Shown piece after piece: positions 43,492-51,186 of a stretch of 64,000 nucleotides of DNA (positions are counted from its first letter, which is position 1; each line of letters starts with the position of its first letter). Source of the stretch: Orrella sp037026685 (GTDB lineage: Bacteria > Pseudomonadota > Gammaproteobacteria > Burkholderiales > Burkholderiaceae_B); contig NZ_JBANET010000005.1 of NCBI RefSeq assembly GCF_037026685.1, positions 1-64,000 of the forward strand, written 5' to 3'. Under the pieces are notes generated by a model. It saw only the letters and a program-made list of their open reading frames with translations, had not been told where the DNA came from and ran no database searches. The position numbers and the translations under genes were made by a program.

Positions 43492-44424
43492 TTATCCAGC
43501 CAGCATGGCCGCGTTGGGTACCGTAAAGCCCACCTTGTCCAGCCCTTGCTGCAGCGCCTGGCGCTGCTCGGCGGACAGCTCGACCAGGGGCGCGCGCACA
43601 TTGGCCCAGGCCGGATCGCCGGATTTCCAGGCCAGCGCGGCCTTCATCGCCGGGATCATGGGGAACTGCTGGAAGACGTTGCGCGTGGTGACCAGCGCCG
43701 CTTGCTGGGCATCGGCGTCATCCTGCTGCCAGGTCCTGTACAGCTGCACGATGGGGCCGGGGTTGACGTTGCCCGTGGCGGTGATGCAGCCCACGCCGCC
43801 GGCGCGCAGCGTGCGCAGCAGGAAGGCCTCGCTGCCGGCGAACACCTGGAAACCCTGCGGGGCGAAGCGTTCGATCATGGCCTGGGTGTTGTCCCAGTCG
43901 CCCGAGCTGTCCTTCACGCCGGCGATGATGCCCGGATAGGCGCGCAGCAGGCGCTCGATGAGCGCCAGGCTGATGGGCACCTGCGCCACCGGCGGGATGT
44001 GGTACAGGAACACGCGCAGGCGCTCGTCGCCCACGGCCTCGATCACCTGCGAGAAATAGCGGAACAGGCCTTCGTCGCTCACGCCCTTGTAGTAGAAGGG
44101 CGGCAGCATCAGCACGCCGGCCGCGCCGGCCTGCACGGCATGGCGGGTCAGCTCGACCGCATCGCCCACCGCGCAGGCGCCGGTGCCGGGCATCAGGCGC
44201 TGGCGTTCGATGCCGGCCTGCAGCAGCGCGTCGATCAGCGAACGTTTCTCGGCCACCGTCAGCGAGTTGGCTTCGGAGTTGGTGCCGAAGATCGACAGCC
44301 CCACGTCCTGGGAGAGTAGCCACTGGCAGATGTTGACCAGGCGCTTGGCGCAGGGCTTGCCGGCGTCGGTGAAGGGCGTGAGTACGGGCGAGTAGACGCC
44401 GCAGAGGCGGTCGGAGGCGGTCAT
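43492..44424 (-). CDS. DapA-family lyase/dehydratase (4-hydroxy-tetrahydrodipicolinate synthase-like)
   Basis: This 310-residue TIM barrel of the DHDPS/NAL family has GVYSPVLTPFTDAGKP near residue 8, the Schiff-base lysine in IIAGVKDSSGD near residue 170 and the tyrosine in FLYHIPPVA near residue 142. Where DapA has GTTGE, it has GTNSEANSLT, which argues against lysine synthesis and for a 2-keto-3-deoxy-acid aldolase/dehydratase type. It sits convergent to the LysR gene beside a sugar-acid dehydratase, consistent with cleavage of the keto-deoxy product. The start is the ATG before TASDRLCG. Confidence 0.86.
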   Translation of the reverse strand: MTASDRLCGVYSPVLTPFTDAGKPCAKRLVNICQWLLSQDVGLSIFGTNSEANSLTVAEKRSLIDALLQAGIERQRLMPGTGACAVGDAVELTRHAVQAGAAGVLMLPPFYYKGVSDEGLFRYFSQVIEAVGDERLRVFLYHIPPVAQVPISLALIERLLRAYPGIIAGVKDSSGDWDNTQAMIERFAPQGFQVFAGSEAFLLRTLRAGGVGCITATGNVNPGPIVQLYRTWQQDDADAQQAALVTTRNVFQQFPMIPAMKAALAWKSGDPAWANVRAPLVELSAEQRQALQQGLDKVGFTVPNAAMLAG

Positions 44425-44520
44425 GAGTCTGTGTCCCCAGGTTTTTTTACGGACTGGAGATTCTCGCATCCGCCAGGGCCGGGTGGGCGCAAGCTTTCGT
44501 GGGTTCAGACCATAAAATTG

Positions 44521-45099
44521 TTATGTTCCCGCGATGCGCGGGTCCTCCTGGATCCCGCGCCGCCGCCAATAGACGTCGCCGCATCCTTGCGCGGCATTGA
44601 GCGCGCGGGCCAGCACGAACAGCAGGTCCGAGAGCCGGTTCAGGTACTGGCGCGGCGGCGCCGGCAGGGGCTCGGCCGCATGCAGGGCCGCCACGCTGCG
44701 CTCGGCGCGCCGGCATACGGCGCGCGCCACGTGCGCCTGCGCCGCGGCGGGCGCGCCGCCGGGCAGGATGAACTCCTTCAAGGCGGGCAAGGCCGCGTTG
44801 TAGTGCGCCAGCCGCTCGTCCAGGAAGGCGACGTGGGCCGCGCCCAGGGCGGTGTGGCCGGGGATGCACAGCTGCGCGCCCAGGTCGAACAGGTCGTGCT
44901 GCACGGCGCTCAGGTCGGCGTCGATGCCGGCCGGCAGGCCCGGCTGCGCGCGCAGCAGGCCCAGCACGCTGTTCAGTTCGTCGACCTCGCCCAGCGCCGT
45001 GACGCGCAGGCTGTGCTTGGCCGTGCGGCTGCCGTCGCCCAGGCCGGTGGTGCCGTCATCGCCCGTGCGCGTGGCGATGACCGAAAGGCGGTTGCCCAT
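44521..45099 (-). CDS. Cob(I)yrinic acid a,c-diamide adenosyltransferase (PduO type)
   Basis: This 192-residue ATP:cobalamin adenosyltransferase has the N-terminal ATP-binding loop TRTGDDGTTGLGDGSR near residues 9-24, TALGEVDELNSVLGLLRA near residue 32, and the helix AVCRRAERSVAAL with the conserved Arg-Arg-x-Glu near residue 128, then YLNRLSDLLFVLAR. It makes coenzyme B12 from cob(I)alamin in the cytoplasm. No other B12 genes are nearby. It is divergent from the CusF-like gene. A GTTATGTT at its stop codon resembles half of a Zur box but is probably coincidental. Confidence 0.93.
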   Translation of the reverse strand: MGNRLSVIATRTGDDGTTGLGDGSRTAKHSLRVTALGEVDELNSVLGLLRAQPGLPAGIDADLSAVQHDLFDLGAQLCIPGHTALGAAHVAFLDERLAHYNAALPALKEFILPGGAPAAAQAHVARAVCRRAERSVAALHAAEPLPAPPRQYLNRLSDLLFVLARALNAAQGCGDVYWRRRGIQEDPRIAGT

Positions 45100-45210
45100 G
45101 GAAAAGTCCCGTAGCAGTGATGGCTGGCGATTGGGCTATTCTATCGGCACGCATGCGCCGGCGTGCGCGCCGCCGAGGGGCGCCGCGCGCGGCGGCGCCA
45201 GGAGGACGCA

Positions 45211-45543
45211 ATGGTAAAACGTAGCTACTTGATCGCCGCCACGGGCGTGGCCCTGGCAGCCGTGCTGCTCAGCACGATGATTCCCTTGCGCGCGCAGGCC
45301 GCCGAGCCAGCCACCCAGCCGGCGGCCGCCAGCGCCTCGGCCAGCGGCGAGGTGCGCCGCGTCGACGCGGCCGGCGGGCGCATCACCATCAAGCACGGCG
45401 AAATCAAGGCGCTGGACCTGCCGGCCATGACGCTGGTGTACCAGGCCGACCCCGCCCTGCTGGCCAAGGTCAAGCCCGGCGACCAGATCCGCTTTACCGC
45501 CGCCCGCCAGGGCACCAGCTACGTCGTGACCGAGATCCACTAA
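45211..45543 (+). CDS. CusF-like periplasmic copper-binding protein
   Basis: This 110-residue exported protein has a signal peptide (MVKRSYLIAATGVALAAVLLS, cleavage near RAQAAE), then a small OB-fold CusF domain: VRRVDAAGGRITIKHGEIKAL and LPAMTLVYQADPALLAKVKPGDQIRF. E. coli CusF binds Cu(I)/Ag(I) with His, two Met and a capping Trp (PEMTM). Here the His and first Met remain (KHGEIKALDLPAMTL) but the Trp and second Met positions are Leu, so binding may be weaker or different. No CusABC efflux genes adjoin. AGGAGG is well placed before the ATG. Confidence 0.82.
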   Translation: MVKRSYLIAATGVALAAVLLSTMIPLRAQAAEPATQPAAASASASGEVRRVDAAGGRITIKHGEIKALDLPAMTLVYQADPALLAKVKPGDQIRFTAARQGTSYVVTEIH

Positions 45544-45560
45544 GGGCCGCGCCGGCCCTG

Positions 45561-46892
45561 CTACAGCACGTAGCGGGCCAGGTCCTGGCTGCCGGCCGTC
45601 TCGGCCAGCTTGTCGTTGACGTAGGCCGCGTCGATGCGCACCGTCTGGCCGTTGCTGCTGGCCGCATCGAAGGACAATTCCTCCAGCAGCTTTTCCATCA
45701 CGGTGTAGAGCCGGCGCGCGCCGATGTTCTCGGTGCGCTCGTTCACCTCGAAGGCCAGCTCGGCCAGGCGCTGCACGCCCTCGTCGGTGAATTCCAGTTC
45801 CACCCCCTCGGTCTGCAGCAGGGCCTTGTACTGCTTGGTCAGCGAGGCGTCGGTGTCCGACAGGATGCGCACGAAGTCGGCCGCGGTCAGCGATTCGAGC
45901 TCCACGCGGATGGGAAAGCGCCCCTGCAGCTCGGGGATCAGGTCCGAGGGCCGCGACAGGTGGAAAGCCCCCGAGGCGATGAACAGGATATGGTCGGTGC
46001 GCACCATGCCGTAGCGCGTGTTCACCGTGGTGCCCTCGACCAGCGGCAGCAGGTCGCGCTGCACGCCCTGGCGCGACACGTCCGCCCCGCTGGCTTCCTG
46101 GCGCGCGGCGATCTTGTCGATCTCGTCCAGGAACACGATGCCGTTCTGCTCGACGTTCTGCAGGGCGGCCGTGCGCAGGTCTTCCTCGTTGATGCGCTTG
46201 GCCGCCTCTTCCTCGACCAGCAGCTTGAAGGCTTCCTTGACGGTGATCTTGCGCGGCTTTTTCTTGTCGCGCGCCAGGCCGGCGAACATGCCGCGCAGCT
46301 GCTCGGCCATCTCTTCCATGCCCGGCGGCGTCATGATGTCCATGTGCTGCGGCGCCTGGGACAGTTCGATCTCGATCTCGGTCTGGTCCAGCTGGCCTTC
46401 GCGCAGGCGCTTGCGGAAAGTCTGGCGCGCGGTGTTTTCCTCGCGCTGCGGCGTGCCGTCGGCGTTGCGGGGCGGCGGGATCAGCACGTCCAGGATGCGG
46501 TCCTCGGCGGCGTCCTCGGCCTGGCTGCGCACGCGGCGCATCTCCAGTTCGCGGGTCTGCTTGATCGAGAACTCGGCCAGGTCGCGGATGATGGTGTCCA
46601 CGTCGCGGCCCACGTAGCCCACCTCGGTGAACTTGGTGGCCTCGATCTTGATGAAGGGCGCGTTGGCCAGCTTGGCCAGGCGGCGCGCGATCTCGGTCTT
46701 GCCCACGCCGGTCGGGCCGATCATCAGGATGTTCTTGGGGTGGATCTCGTTGCGCAGCGGCTCGGGCACCTGCTGGCGGCGCCAGCGGTTGCGCAGCGCC
46801 ACGGCCACCGCGCGCTTGGCGCGGTTCTGGCCGACGATGAACTTGTCGAGTTCCGAGACGATTTCCCGGGGGGTCATGGTGGAGGCGGACAT
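45561..46892 (-). CDS. hslU: HslU ATPase subunit of the HslVU protease
   Basis: This 443-residue AAA+ ATPase has exactly the length of E. coli HslU. It begins MTPREIVSELDKFIVGQNRAK-like sequence at residue 6, carries Walker A GPTGVGKTEIAR near residue 63 and Walker B IVFLDEIDKIA near residue 250, with the intermediate I domain between. The C-terminus ends in LARYVL, close to the conserved tail that docks on HslV. It unfolds substrates for HslV in the cytoplasm. hslV is 71 bases upstream on the same strand. Expression is usually heat-shock induced. Confidence 0.97.
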   Translation of the reverse strand: MSASTMTPREIVSELDKFIVGQNRAKRAVAVALRNRWRRQQVPEPLRNEIHPKNILMIGPTGVGKTEIARRLAKLANAPFIKIEATKFTEVGYVGRDVDTIIRDLAEFSIKQTRELEMRRVRSQAEDAAEDRILDVLIPPPRNADGTPQREENTARQTFRKRLREGQLDQTEIEIELSQAPQHMDIMTPPGMEEMAEQLRGMFAGLARDKKKPRKITVKEAFKLLVEEEAAKRINEEDLRTAALQNVEQNGIVFLDEIDKIAARQEASGADVSRQGVQRDLLPLVEGTTVNTRYGMVRTDHILFIASGAFHLSRPSDLIPELQGRFPIRVELESLTAADFVRILSDTDASLTKQYKALLQTEGVELEFTDEGVQRLAELAFEVNERTENIGARRLYTVMEKLLEELSFDAASSNGQTVRIDAAYVNDKLAETAGSQDLARYVL

Positions 46893-46963
46893 GGCGGTCT
46901 CTGGATGGGGCGGGGCGGCGGCACGCCGGCGCGGGCGGGCTGGCGGCCGGTGGCTGGGCGGCG

Positions 46964-47503
46964 TCAGTCGCCCAGCGTTTCGACGATGTGGTTCTGGTTG
47001 GTGTAGATGCAGAGGTTGCCGGCGATCTCCAGCGATTTCTTGACGATCTCCTGGGGCGCCAGCCCGGTGTTCTGCAGCAGGGCCAGGGCCGCCGAATGCG
47101 CGTACGAGCCGCCCGAGCCGATGGCGGCGATGCCGTGCTCGGGCTCGAGCACGTCGCCGTTGCCGGTCAGCACCAGCGTGTGCTCGCGGTCGGCCACGAT
47201 CAGCATGGCCTCGAGCCGGCGCAGCACGCGGTCGGTGCGCCAGTCGCGCGTGAGCTCGACGGCGGCGCGCAGCAGGTTGCCCTGGTGCTTTTCCAGCTTG
47301 GCCTCGAAGCGTTCCTGCAGGGTGAAGGCATCGGCCGTGGCGCCGGCGAATCCGGCCAGGATCTTGTCGTTGTACAGGCGGCGGATCTTGCGGGCCGTGC
47401 CCTTGATGACGACATTGCCCAGCGTGACCTGGCCGTCGCCACCCAGGGCGACCTGGTCGCCGCGCCGCACGCAAAGGATGGTGGTGGCGTGAAATTGTTC
47501 CAT
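46964..47503 (-). CDS. hslV: HslV peptidase subunit of the HslVU protease
   Basis: This 179-residue N-terminal-threonine peptidase is related to the proteasome beta subunit. The start MEQFHATTILCVRR shows a six-residue propeptide before the catalytic TT pair, then GGDGQVTLGNVVIKGTARKIRRL and GSGGSYAHSAALAL. The ATG at 47503 was selected because the propeptide is short in the family; an upstream ATG at 47560 would give 19 extra residues. It forms a double ring with HslU and degrades misfolded and regulatory proteins. Confidence 0.97.
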   Translation of the reverse strand: MEQFHATTILCVRRGDQVALGGDGQVTLGNVVIKGTARKIRRLYNDKILAGFAGATADAFTLQERFEAKLEKHQGNLLRAAVELTRDWRTDRVLRRLEAMLIVADREHTLVLTGNGDVLEPEHGIAAIGSGGSYAHSAALALLQNTGLAPQEIVKKSLEIAGNLCIYTNQNHIVETLGD

Positions 47504-47583
47504 GATCGTTATCGTAGTGGCATTAAGCAATGAGATGGGGACCGCCGAGCCGAAGTTCAAGGCGCCCGCGCGCCGGCCGCGTC

Positions 47584-47625
47584 AAAGAAAACGGACCGTG
47601 CCGCGCTGGCGCGGTGACGGTCCGT
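47584..47625 (-). terminator. Rho-independent terminator after dksA
   Basis: On the minus strand, ACGGACCGT and ACGGTCCGT (arms at 47617-47625 and 47591-47599) enclose an inner CCGCGC/GCGCGG stem and are followed by TTTCTTT. It lies 45 bases past the dksA stop in the same orientation, and it is the clearest intrinsic terminator of the window. Confidence 0.88.
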
Positions 47626-47670
47626 TCATGGTGCTGGGCTGGGCAGGGCCCGGGCGTAAGGAAGATCCGG

Positions 47671-48138
47671 TCAGTCGCCGAACATCTTCTGGCGCATTTC
47701 GCGCCGCTCCTGCGCTTCGAGCGACAGGGTGGCGGTGGGGCGGGCCAGCAGGCGCGGGATGCCGATGGGTTCGCCGGTTTCCTCGCACCAGCCGTACTCG
47801 CCGCTTTCGATGCGGGCGATGGACTGCTGCACTTTCTTGAGCAGCTTGCGCTCGCGGTCGCGGGTGCGCAGTTCGAGCGCGTGCTCTTCCTCGATGGTGG
47901 CGCGGTCGGCCGGGTCGGGGACGAACTGCGTCTCGCGCAGGTGCTCGGTGGTTTCGCCGGCGTTGTTCAGGATGTCCTGTTCGAGCTGGCGCAGGCGTTC
48001 ACGAAAGAAATTCAGCTGCCGTTCGTTCATGTAGTCCGAATCGGGCATGGCCAGCAGTTCTTCTTCGGTCGGCAGGTCGATCACCGACGAGTCGTTCGCC
48101 GATTTGCTGGGTTTCTTGGTTGCTGCCTTGGTAGCCAT
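47671..48138 (-). CDS. dksA: RNA polymerase-binding transcription factor DksA, zinc-ligand-poor form
   Basis: This 155-residue protein is DksA by its coiled-coil with the tip acidic pair region (FVPDPADRATIEEEHALELRTRDRERKL, residues about 72-100) and the globular end RLLARPTATLSLEAQERRE. It works with ppGpp to retune transcription initiation. The E. coli zinc site has four cysteines (CESCG and CIDC). Here only the first cysteine remains: WCEETGEPIG and LSLEAQ. Many alpha- and betaproteobacterial DksA proteins share this pattern and should fold without zinc. It stands 62 bases after the CobW-family gene and ends in a strong terminator. Confidence 0.93.
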   Translation of the reverse strand: MATKAATKKPSKSANDSSVIDLPTEEELLAMPDSDYMNERQLNFFRERLRQLEQDILNNAGETTEHLRETQFVPDPADRATIEEEHALELRTRDRERKLLKKVQQSIARIESGEYGWCEETGEPIGIPRLLARPTATLSLEAQERREMRQKMFGD

Positions 48139-48200
48139 GAAAGCACTCCGTCTAGATTATCTGGCGGGCGGGCATTGCACCGGATGTCGCGGCGCCGATG

Positions 48201-49322
48201 TTACCCCACCAGGCACTGCTCCAATCCCCGGGTAAAAATCTCCTGGGGCAGCTTGCGGCCGATAAACACCATCTTGGTGGCCTTTTTCTCCTGCGTGGTC
48301 CAGGCCTTGCCGGGCTCGGCGCCCATCATCATGTGCACCCCCTGGAACAGCATGCGGCGATTGACGCCCTTGATGTACAGGATGCCCTTGTAGCGCAGCA
48401 GGTCGGGACCGTAGACCTGAACCAGACCGCCCAGGAATTCCTCCAGGCGCTCCGGATCGAAAGGTTTGTTCGAGCGGAACACGAAAGCGCCGATCTCGTC
48501 GTCGTGGTGATGATGAGGGTGCCCGTGGTGGTCGTGCCCGCAATGGGGGCCGCACTCGTGGCCCTCGTGTTCGTGCTCGTGAGCGTGGTCGTGGTGGCCG
48601 TGGCCGTGCCCATGGTCATGGCCGTGCGCCGCATCGGGGTGCTCGTCGGCCAGGAACTGCGGGTCGATGTCCAGGATGGTGTTCAGGTTAAAGCCGCTGA
48701 TGTCGAGGATGCGGCTCAGGTCGGCCTGGCCGAAATGCACCGGCTCGATGGACGCCCGCGGGTTGATGCGCACCAGGCGGCGGCGCAGGGCCTCGTAGTC
48801 GGCCTCGTTGACCAGGTCTTTCTTGGACACCAGGATGCGGTCGGCAAAGCCCACCTGCTTCTGGGCTTCTTCCTGGGCGTCCAGCGTCTGCATGCCGTGC
48901 TTGGCGTCGACCACGGTGACCACCGCGTCCAGGCGGTAGTACTCGGCGATGTCGTCGTCCATGAAGAAGGTCTGGCAGACCGGGCCGGGGTTGGCCATGC
49001 CGGTGGTCTCGATGATGACGCGCTCGAACTGCACCTGGCCGGCCTGGCGCTTGGTGCGCAGGTCGTTCAGGGTGTTCATGAGGTCGCCGCGCACCGTGCA
49101 GCACACGCAGCCGTTGGACAGCTCGATGATCTGCTCTTCGCTGTCCTGCACCAGCAGTTCGTTGTCGATGCTCTCGGGCCCGAACTCGTTTTCGATCACG
49201 GCGATGCGGCGGCCGTGGTATTCGGTCAGGATGCGCTTGAGCAGGGTGGTCTTGCCCGCACCGAGAAAGCCGGTCAGGATCGTGACGGGAACCATCTGGT
49301 CGAGGCTGCGGGGGGTGTTCAT
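48201..49322 (-). CDS. CobW/COG0523-family GTPase with histidine-rich linker (putative zinc chaperone)
   Basis: This 373-residue G3E GTPase has Walker A GFLGAGKTTLLKR near residue 18, the metal-binding NGCVCCTVRGDL near residue 69, ETTGMANPGP near residue 101 and SKKDL (G4) near residue 166. A histidine-rich linker (about residues 226-275, over 20 His) leads into the C-terminal CobW domain with FRSNKPFDPERLEEFL. COG0523 proteins near Zur genes, such as ZigA and ZNG1-type proteins, deliver zinc to client enzymes when zinc is scarce; the same role is inferred here. The Zur gene is 333 bases upstream on the same strand. A TTG at 49331 is an alternative start. Confidence 0.9.
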   Translation of the reverse strand: MNTPRSLDQMVPVTILTGFLGAGKTTLLKRILTEYHGRRIAVIENEFGPESIDNELLVQDSEEQIIELSNGCVCCTVRGDLMNTLNDLRTKRQAGQVQFERVIIETTGMANPGPVCQTFFMDDDIAEYYRLDAVVTVVDAKHGMQTLDAQEEAQKQVGFADRILVSKKDLVNEADYEALRRRLVRINPRASIEPVHFGQADLSRILDISGFNLNTILDIDPQFLADEHPDAAHGHDHGHGHGHHDHAHEHEHEGHECGPHCGHDHHGHPHHHHDDEIGAFVFRSNKPFDPERLEEFLGGLVQVYGPDLLRYKGILYIKGVNRRMLFQGVHMMMGAEPGKAWTTQEKKATKMVFIGRKLPQEIFTRGLEQCLVG

Positions 49323-49655
49323 GGCTGGCAATACCTACGGAATACGGTCCGGCCCGGCCCCGGGGGCATGTGGCACCCGAAGCGGTGCGCGGACCGCCCG
49401 GCCGGCGCCCGCAAAAGGCGGTGCCGTGCTGGGCGAACGCCGGATTACATCACAGCCCGCCGCCGGCGGCAAACCTCTTTTGTTGCGGCGTGTACCGGAC
49501 AATACGGCGCTGAAACAAACCTGTTCAGGGGGCGTAACGCGACGATGCCGCGCCGGCCCGAGTGGCCTAGATGGGGGCGTGAAGAGGATTTTGCAAGGGG
49601 CCGGCAAGGCGGCCGGCGATGCTGCCCCGCGACGGCGCCGGTCCGTGCGGCGGCG
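49323..49655. other. Intergenic region between zur and the CobW-family gene
   Basis: These 333 bases contain no convincing gene. A minus-strand promoter for the CobW-family gene is possible: TTTGCC (complement of 49468-49473) and TGTAAT (complement of 49444-49449) with an 18-base spacer. I do not find a GTTATGTTATAAC-like Zur box here. The distal part is GC-rich with no clear terminator. Confidence 0.45.
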
Positions 49656-50153
49656 CTAGTGGGAGTGCGCGTGGAAATGGTGCTCGTGCGGCTGCTGCTG
49701 GCATTGCGGGCACAGCGCGCGGATCTCGGTCTCGTGGGTGGCCGGCACATATCCGGTATGGCTGATGCGTTCGGCCAGCATGCGGTTGATTTCGGGGTCG
49801 GATAGTTCGGCCACGGTTCCGCAGCAAGTGCACACTACCAGCAAGTCGTGCGGCTGGCCTTCCGCATGCTGGCAGGCGCTCCAGGCGTTGACCGCATCGA
49901 GGCGGTGGATCAGCCCTTCCTCGACGAGGAAATCGAGCGCCCGGTAGACCGTGGGCGGCGCCGCGCCGGGATGCACGGCCCGCATTTCCTCGAGCAGCTC
50001 GTAGGCCTTCAGGCTGCGCTGCTGGCGCAGCAGCAGTTCAAGCACCTTGCGGCGGATGGGGGTCAAGCGCCGGCCGCGCTCGGCGCAGAGCGTCTCGGCC
50101 ACCTGCAGGCGGGCGGCTACGGAATCGGAGCGCGGACGGCGGGATGAGGACAT
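49656..50153 (-). CDS. zur: Fur-family zinc uptake regulator Zur
   Basis: This 165-residue Fur-family repressor has a winged-helix DNA-binding half (LTPIRRKVLELLLRQQRSLKAYELLEEM, then PPTVYRALDFLVEEGLIHRLDAVNAWSAC, residues about 30-95) and a dimerisation half with the structural zinc cysteines VCTCCGTV and ALCPQC. The ending HEHHFHAHSH is His-rich. The sequence matches Zur rather than Fur: short wing helix, YVPATHETEI segment, and genomic setting beside znuCBA. With zinc bound it should repress. It is divergent from the znu operon, and the Zur box at 50229-50241 lies in between. Confidence 0.92.
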   Translation of the reverse strand: MSSSRRPRSDSVAARLQVAETLCAERGRRLTPIRRKVLELLLRQQRSLKAYELLEEMRAVHPGAAPPTVYRALDFLVEEGLIHRLDAVNAWSACQHAEGQPHDLLVVCTCCGTVAELSDPEINRMLAERISHTGYVPATHETEIRALCPQCQQQPHEHHFHAHSH

Positions 50154-50228
50154 GGGGGCGGAAGTCCGGACGGTTTGGGCGATTCTACCGCGTGGGTGCG
50201 CCGTGCCGGGATCGCGCCGCACATGATG

Positions 50229-50241
50229 GTTATGTTATAAC
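50229..50241 (+). promoter_or_regulatory. Zur box before the znu operon
   Basis: GTTATGTTATAAC differs from the classical Zur core GTTATANTATAAC by one defined position, and contains the perfect palindrome GTTATAAC (50234-50241). It lies between divergent zur and the small gene that opens the znu operon. A nearly identical copy precedes the TonB receptor gene. Confidence 0.8.
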
Positions 50242-50248
50242 GTTCTAT

Positions 50249-50431
50249 ATGTCTGTCAAGCCGCGCGTTTCTTCTCCCATGCCGCCGTCTCCCGCTTTTT
50301 CCGGTCCGCCCCGCCGTGCCGTCCGTCCCCGGCTGGCCGATTCGGCCAGGCAGCGCATGCTGGCGGCGGCTGTCCTGTGCGCCGCGCTTTGGGCATTGGT
50401 GGCCTGGGCCATGGGCGCCCTGTCCGCATGA
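50249..50431 (+). CDS. Small single-helix membrane protein at the head of the znu operon
   Basis: This 60-residue frame starts MSVKPRVSSPMPPSPAF, is proline- and arginine-rich to residue 36, and then has a hydrophobic helix (LAAAVLCAALWALVAWAMGALSA) to the end. Its stop overlaps the znuC start as ATGA, so translation of znuC, which has no Shine-Dalgarno of its own, may depend on it. The start is only eight bases after the Zur box; a start at 50279 (MPPSPAF) would give 50 residues. The basic N-terminus and terminal helix predict an inner-membrane protein with its N-terminus in the cytoplasm. No family was recognised. Confidence 0.55.
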   Translation: MSVKPRVSSPMPPSPAFSGPPRRAVRPRLADSARQRMLAAAVLCAALWALVAWAMGALSA

Positions 50432-51186
50432 GGCGGCAAGCTTGTCCCGCCACCGGCGGGGGATCCGGGCCGCGTGTGGCGCCGGAGCAGGCGGCGGCCA
50501 GCCTGCAGGCGGTCAGCCTGGGCTGGCCGGGGCGCGTCGTCGCCGCCGGCCTGACGGGCGATTTCGCCGCCGGCTCGCTGACCGCCGTGGCCGGCCCCAA
50601 CGGGGCCGGCAAATCCACCCTGCTCAAGACGCTCATGGGCGAGCTTGCGCCTGTGTCGGGCACCGTCCGCCTGGCGCCGCGTCATGCCGCCTCGCGCGCC
50701 TGGCTGCCGCAGGCCGCCCGGCTGGACCGCAGCTTCCCGCTGCGCGTCATCGACGCGGTGCTGATGGGCGCCTGGCATCGGGTGGGCGCCTGGCGGCGCA
50801 TGCCCGCCGGCGAATGGGAGCGGGCCTGGGAAGCCCTGGAGGCGGTGGGCCTGCAGGATTGCGCCGACCGCTCGCTGCAGGCGCTTTCGGGCGGACAGTT
50901 CCAGCGGGTGCTGTTCGCGCGGCTGCTGGTGCAGGACGCCAGGCTGCTGCTGCTGGACGAGCCGTTTGCCGCCGTGGACCGCGCCACGGTCCAGGTGCTG
51001 ATGGCGGTGATCTCGCGCTGGCACGCGCAGGGCCGCACCGTCATTGCCGTGCTGCACGACCTGGCCCTGGTGCGCCAGGCCTTCCCGCAGACGCTGCTGC
51101 TGGCGGGGGGCGCGGCGGCCTGGGGCGATACCGCCCAGGTGCTGGATGCCTACGCCCGCCAGTCGAGCGTGGAGTGGCTGGCGTGA
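50428..51186 (+). CDS. znuC: Zinc ABC transporter ATP-binding protein
   Basis: This 252-residue ABC ATPase has Walker A GPNGAGKSTLLKTL near residue 54, the Q loop near AWLPQAA, signature LSGGQFQRVLFARLL near residue 156, Walker B LLLLDEPFAAVD near residue 175 and the switch histidine in VLHDLAL near residue 210. The RSFPLRVIDAVLMG line is typical of manganese/zinc/iron chelate transporters. It powers zinc import with ZnuB and ZnuA. Its ATG overlaps the stop of the small upstream gene, and its stop overlaps the znuB GTG. Confidence 0.93.
   Translation: MRRQACPATGGGSGPRVAPEQAAASLQAVSLGWPGRVVAAGLTGDFAAGSLTAVAGPNGAGKSTLLKTLMGELAPVSGTVRLAPRHAASRAWLPQAARLDRSFPLRVIDAVLMGAWHRVGAWRRMPAGEWERAWEALEAVGLQDCADRSLQALSGGQFQRVLFARLLVQDARLLLLDEPFAAVDRATVQVLMAVISRWHAQGRTVIAVLHDLALVRQAFPQTLLLAGGAAAWGDTAQVLDAYARQSSVEWLA

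Noticed and set aside
44520..44528. GTTATGTTC at the end of the cobalamin adenosyltransferase gene as a third Zur box
   Set aside because: Only the left half matches GTTATGTTATAAC, the rest is GC-rich, and no zinc gene starts there.
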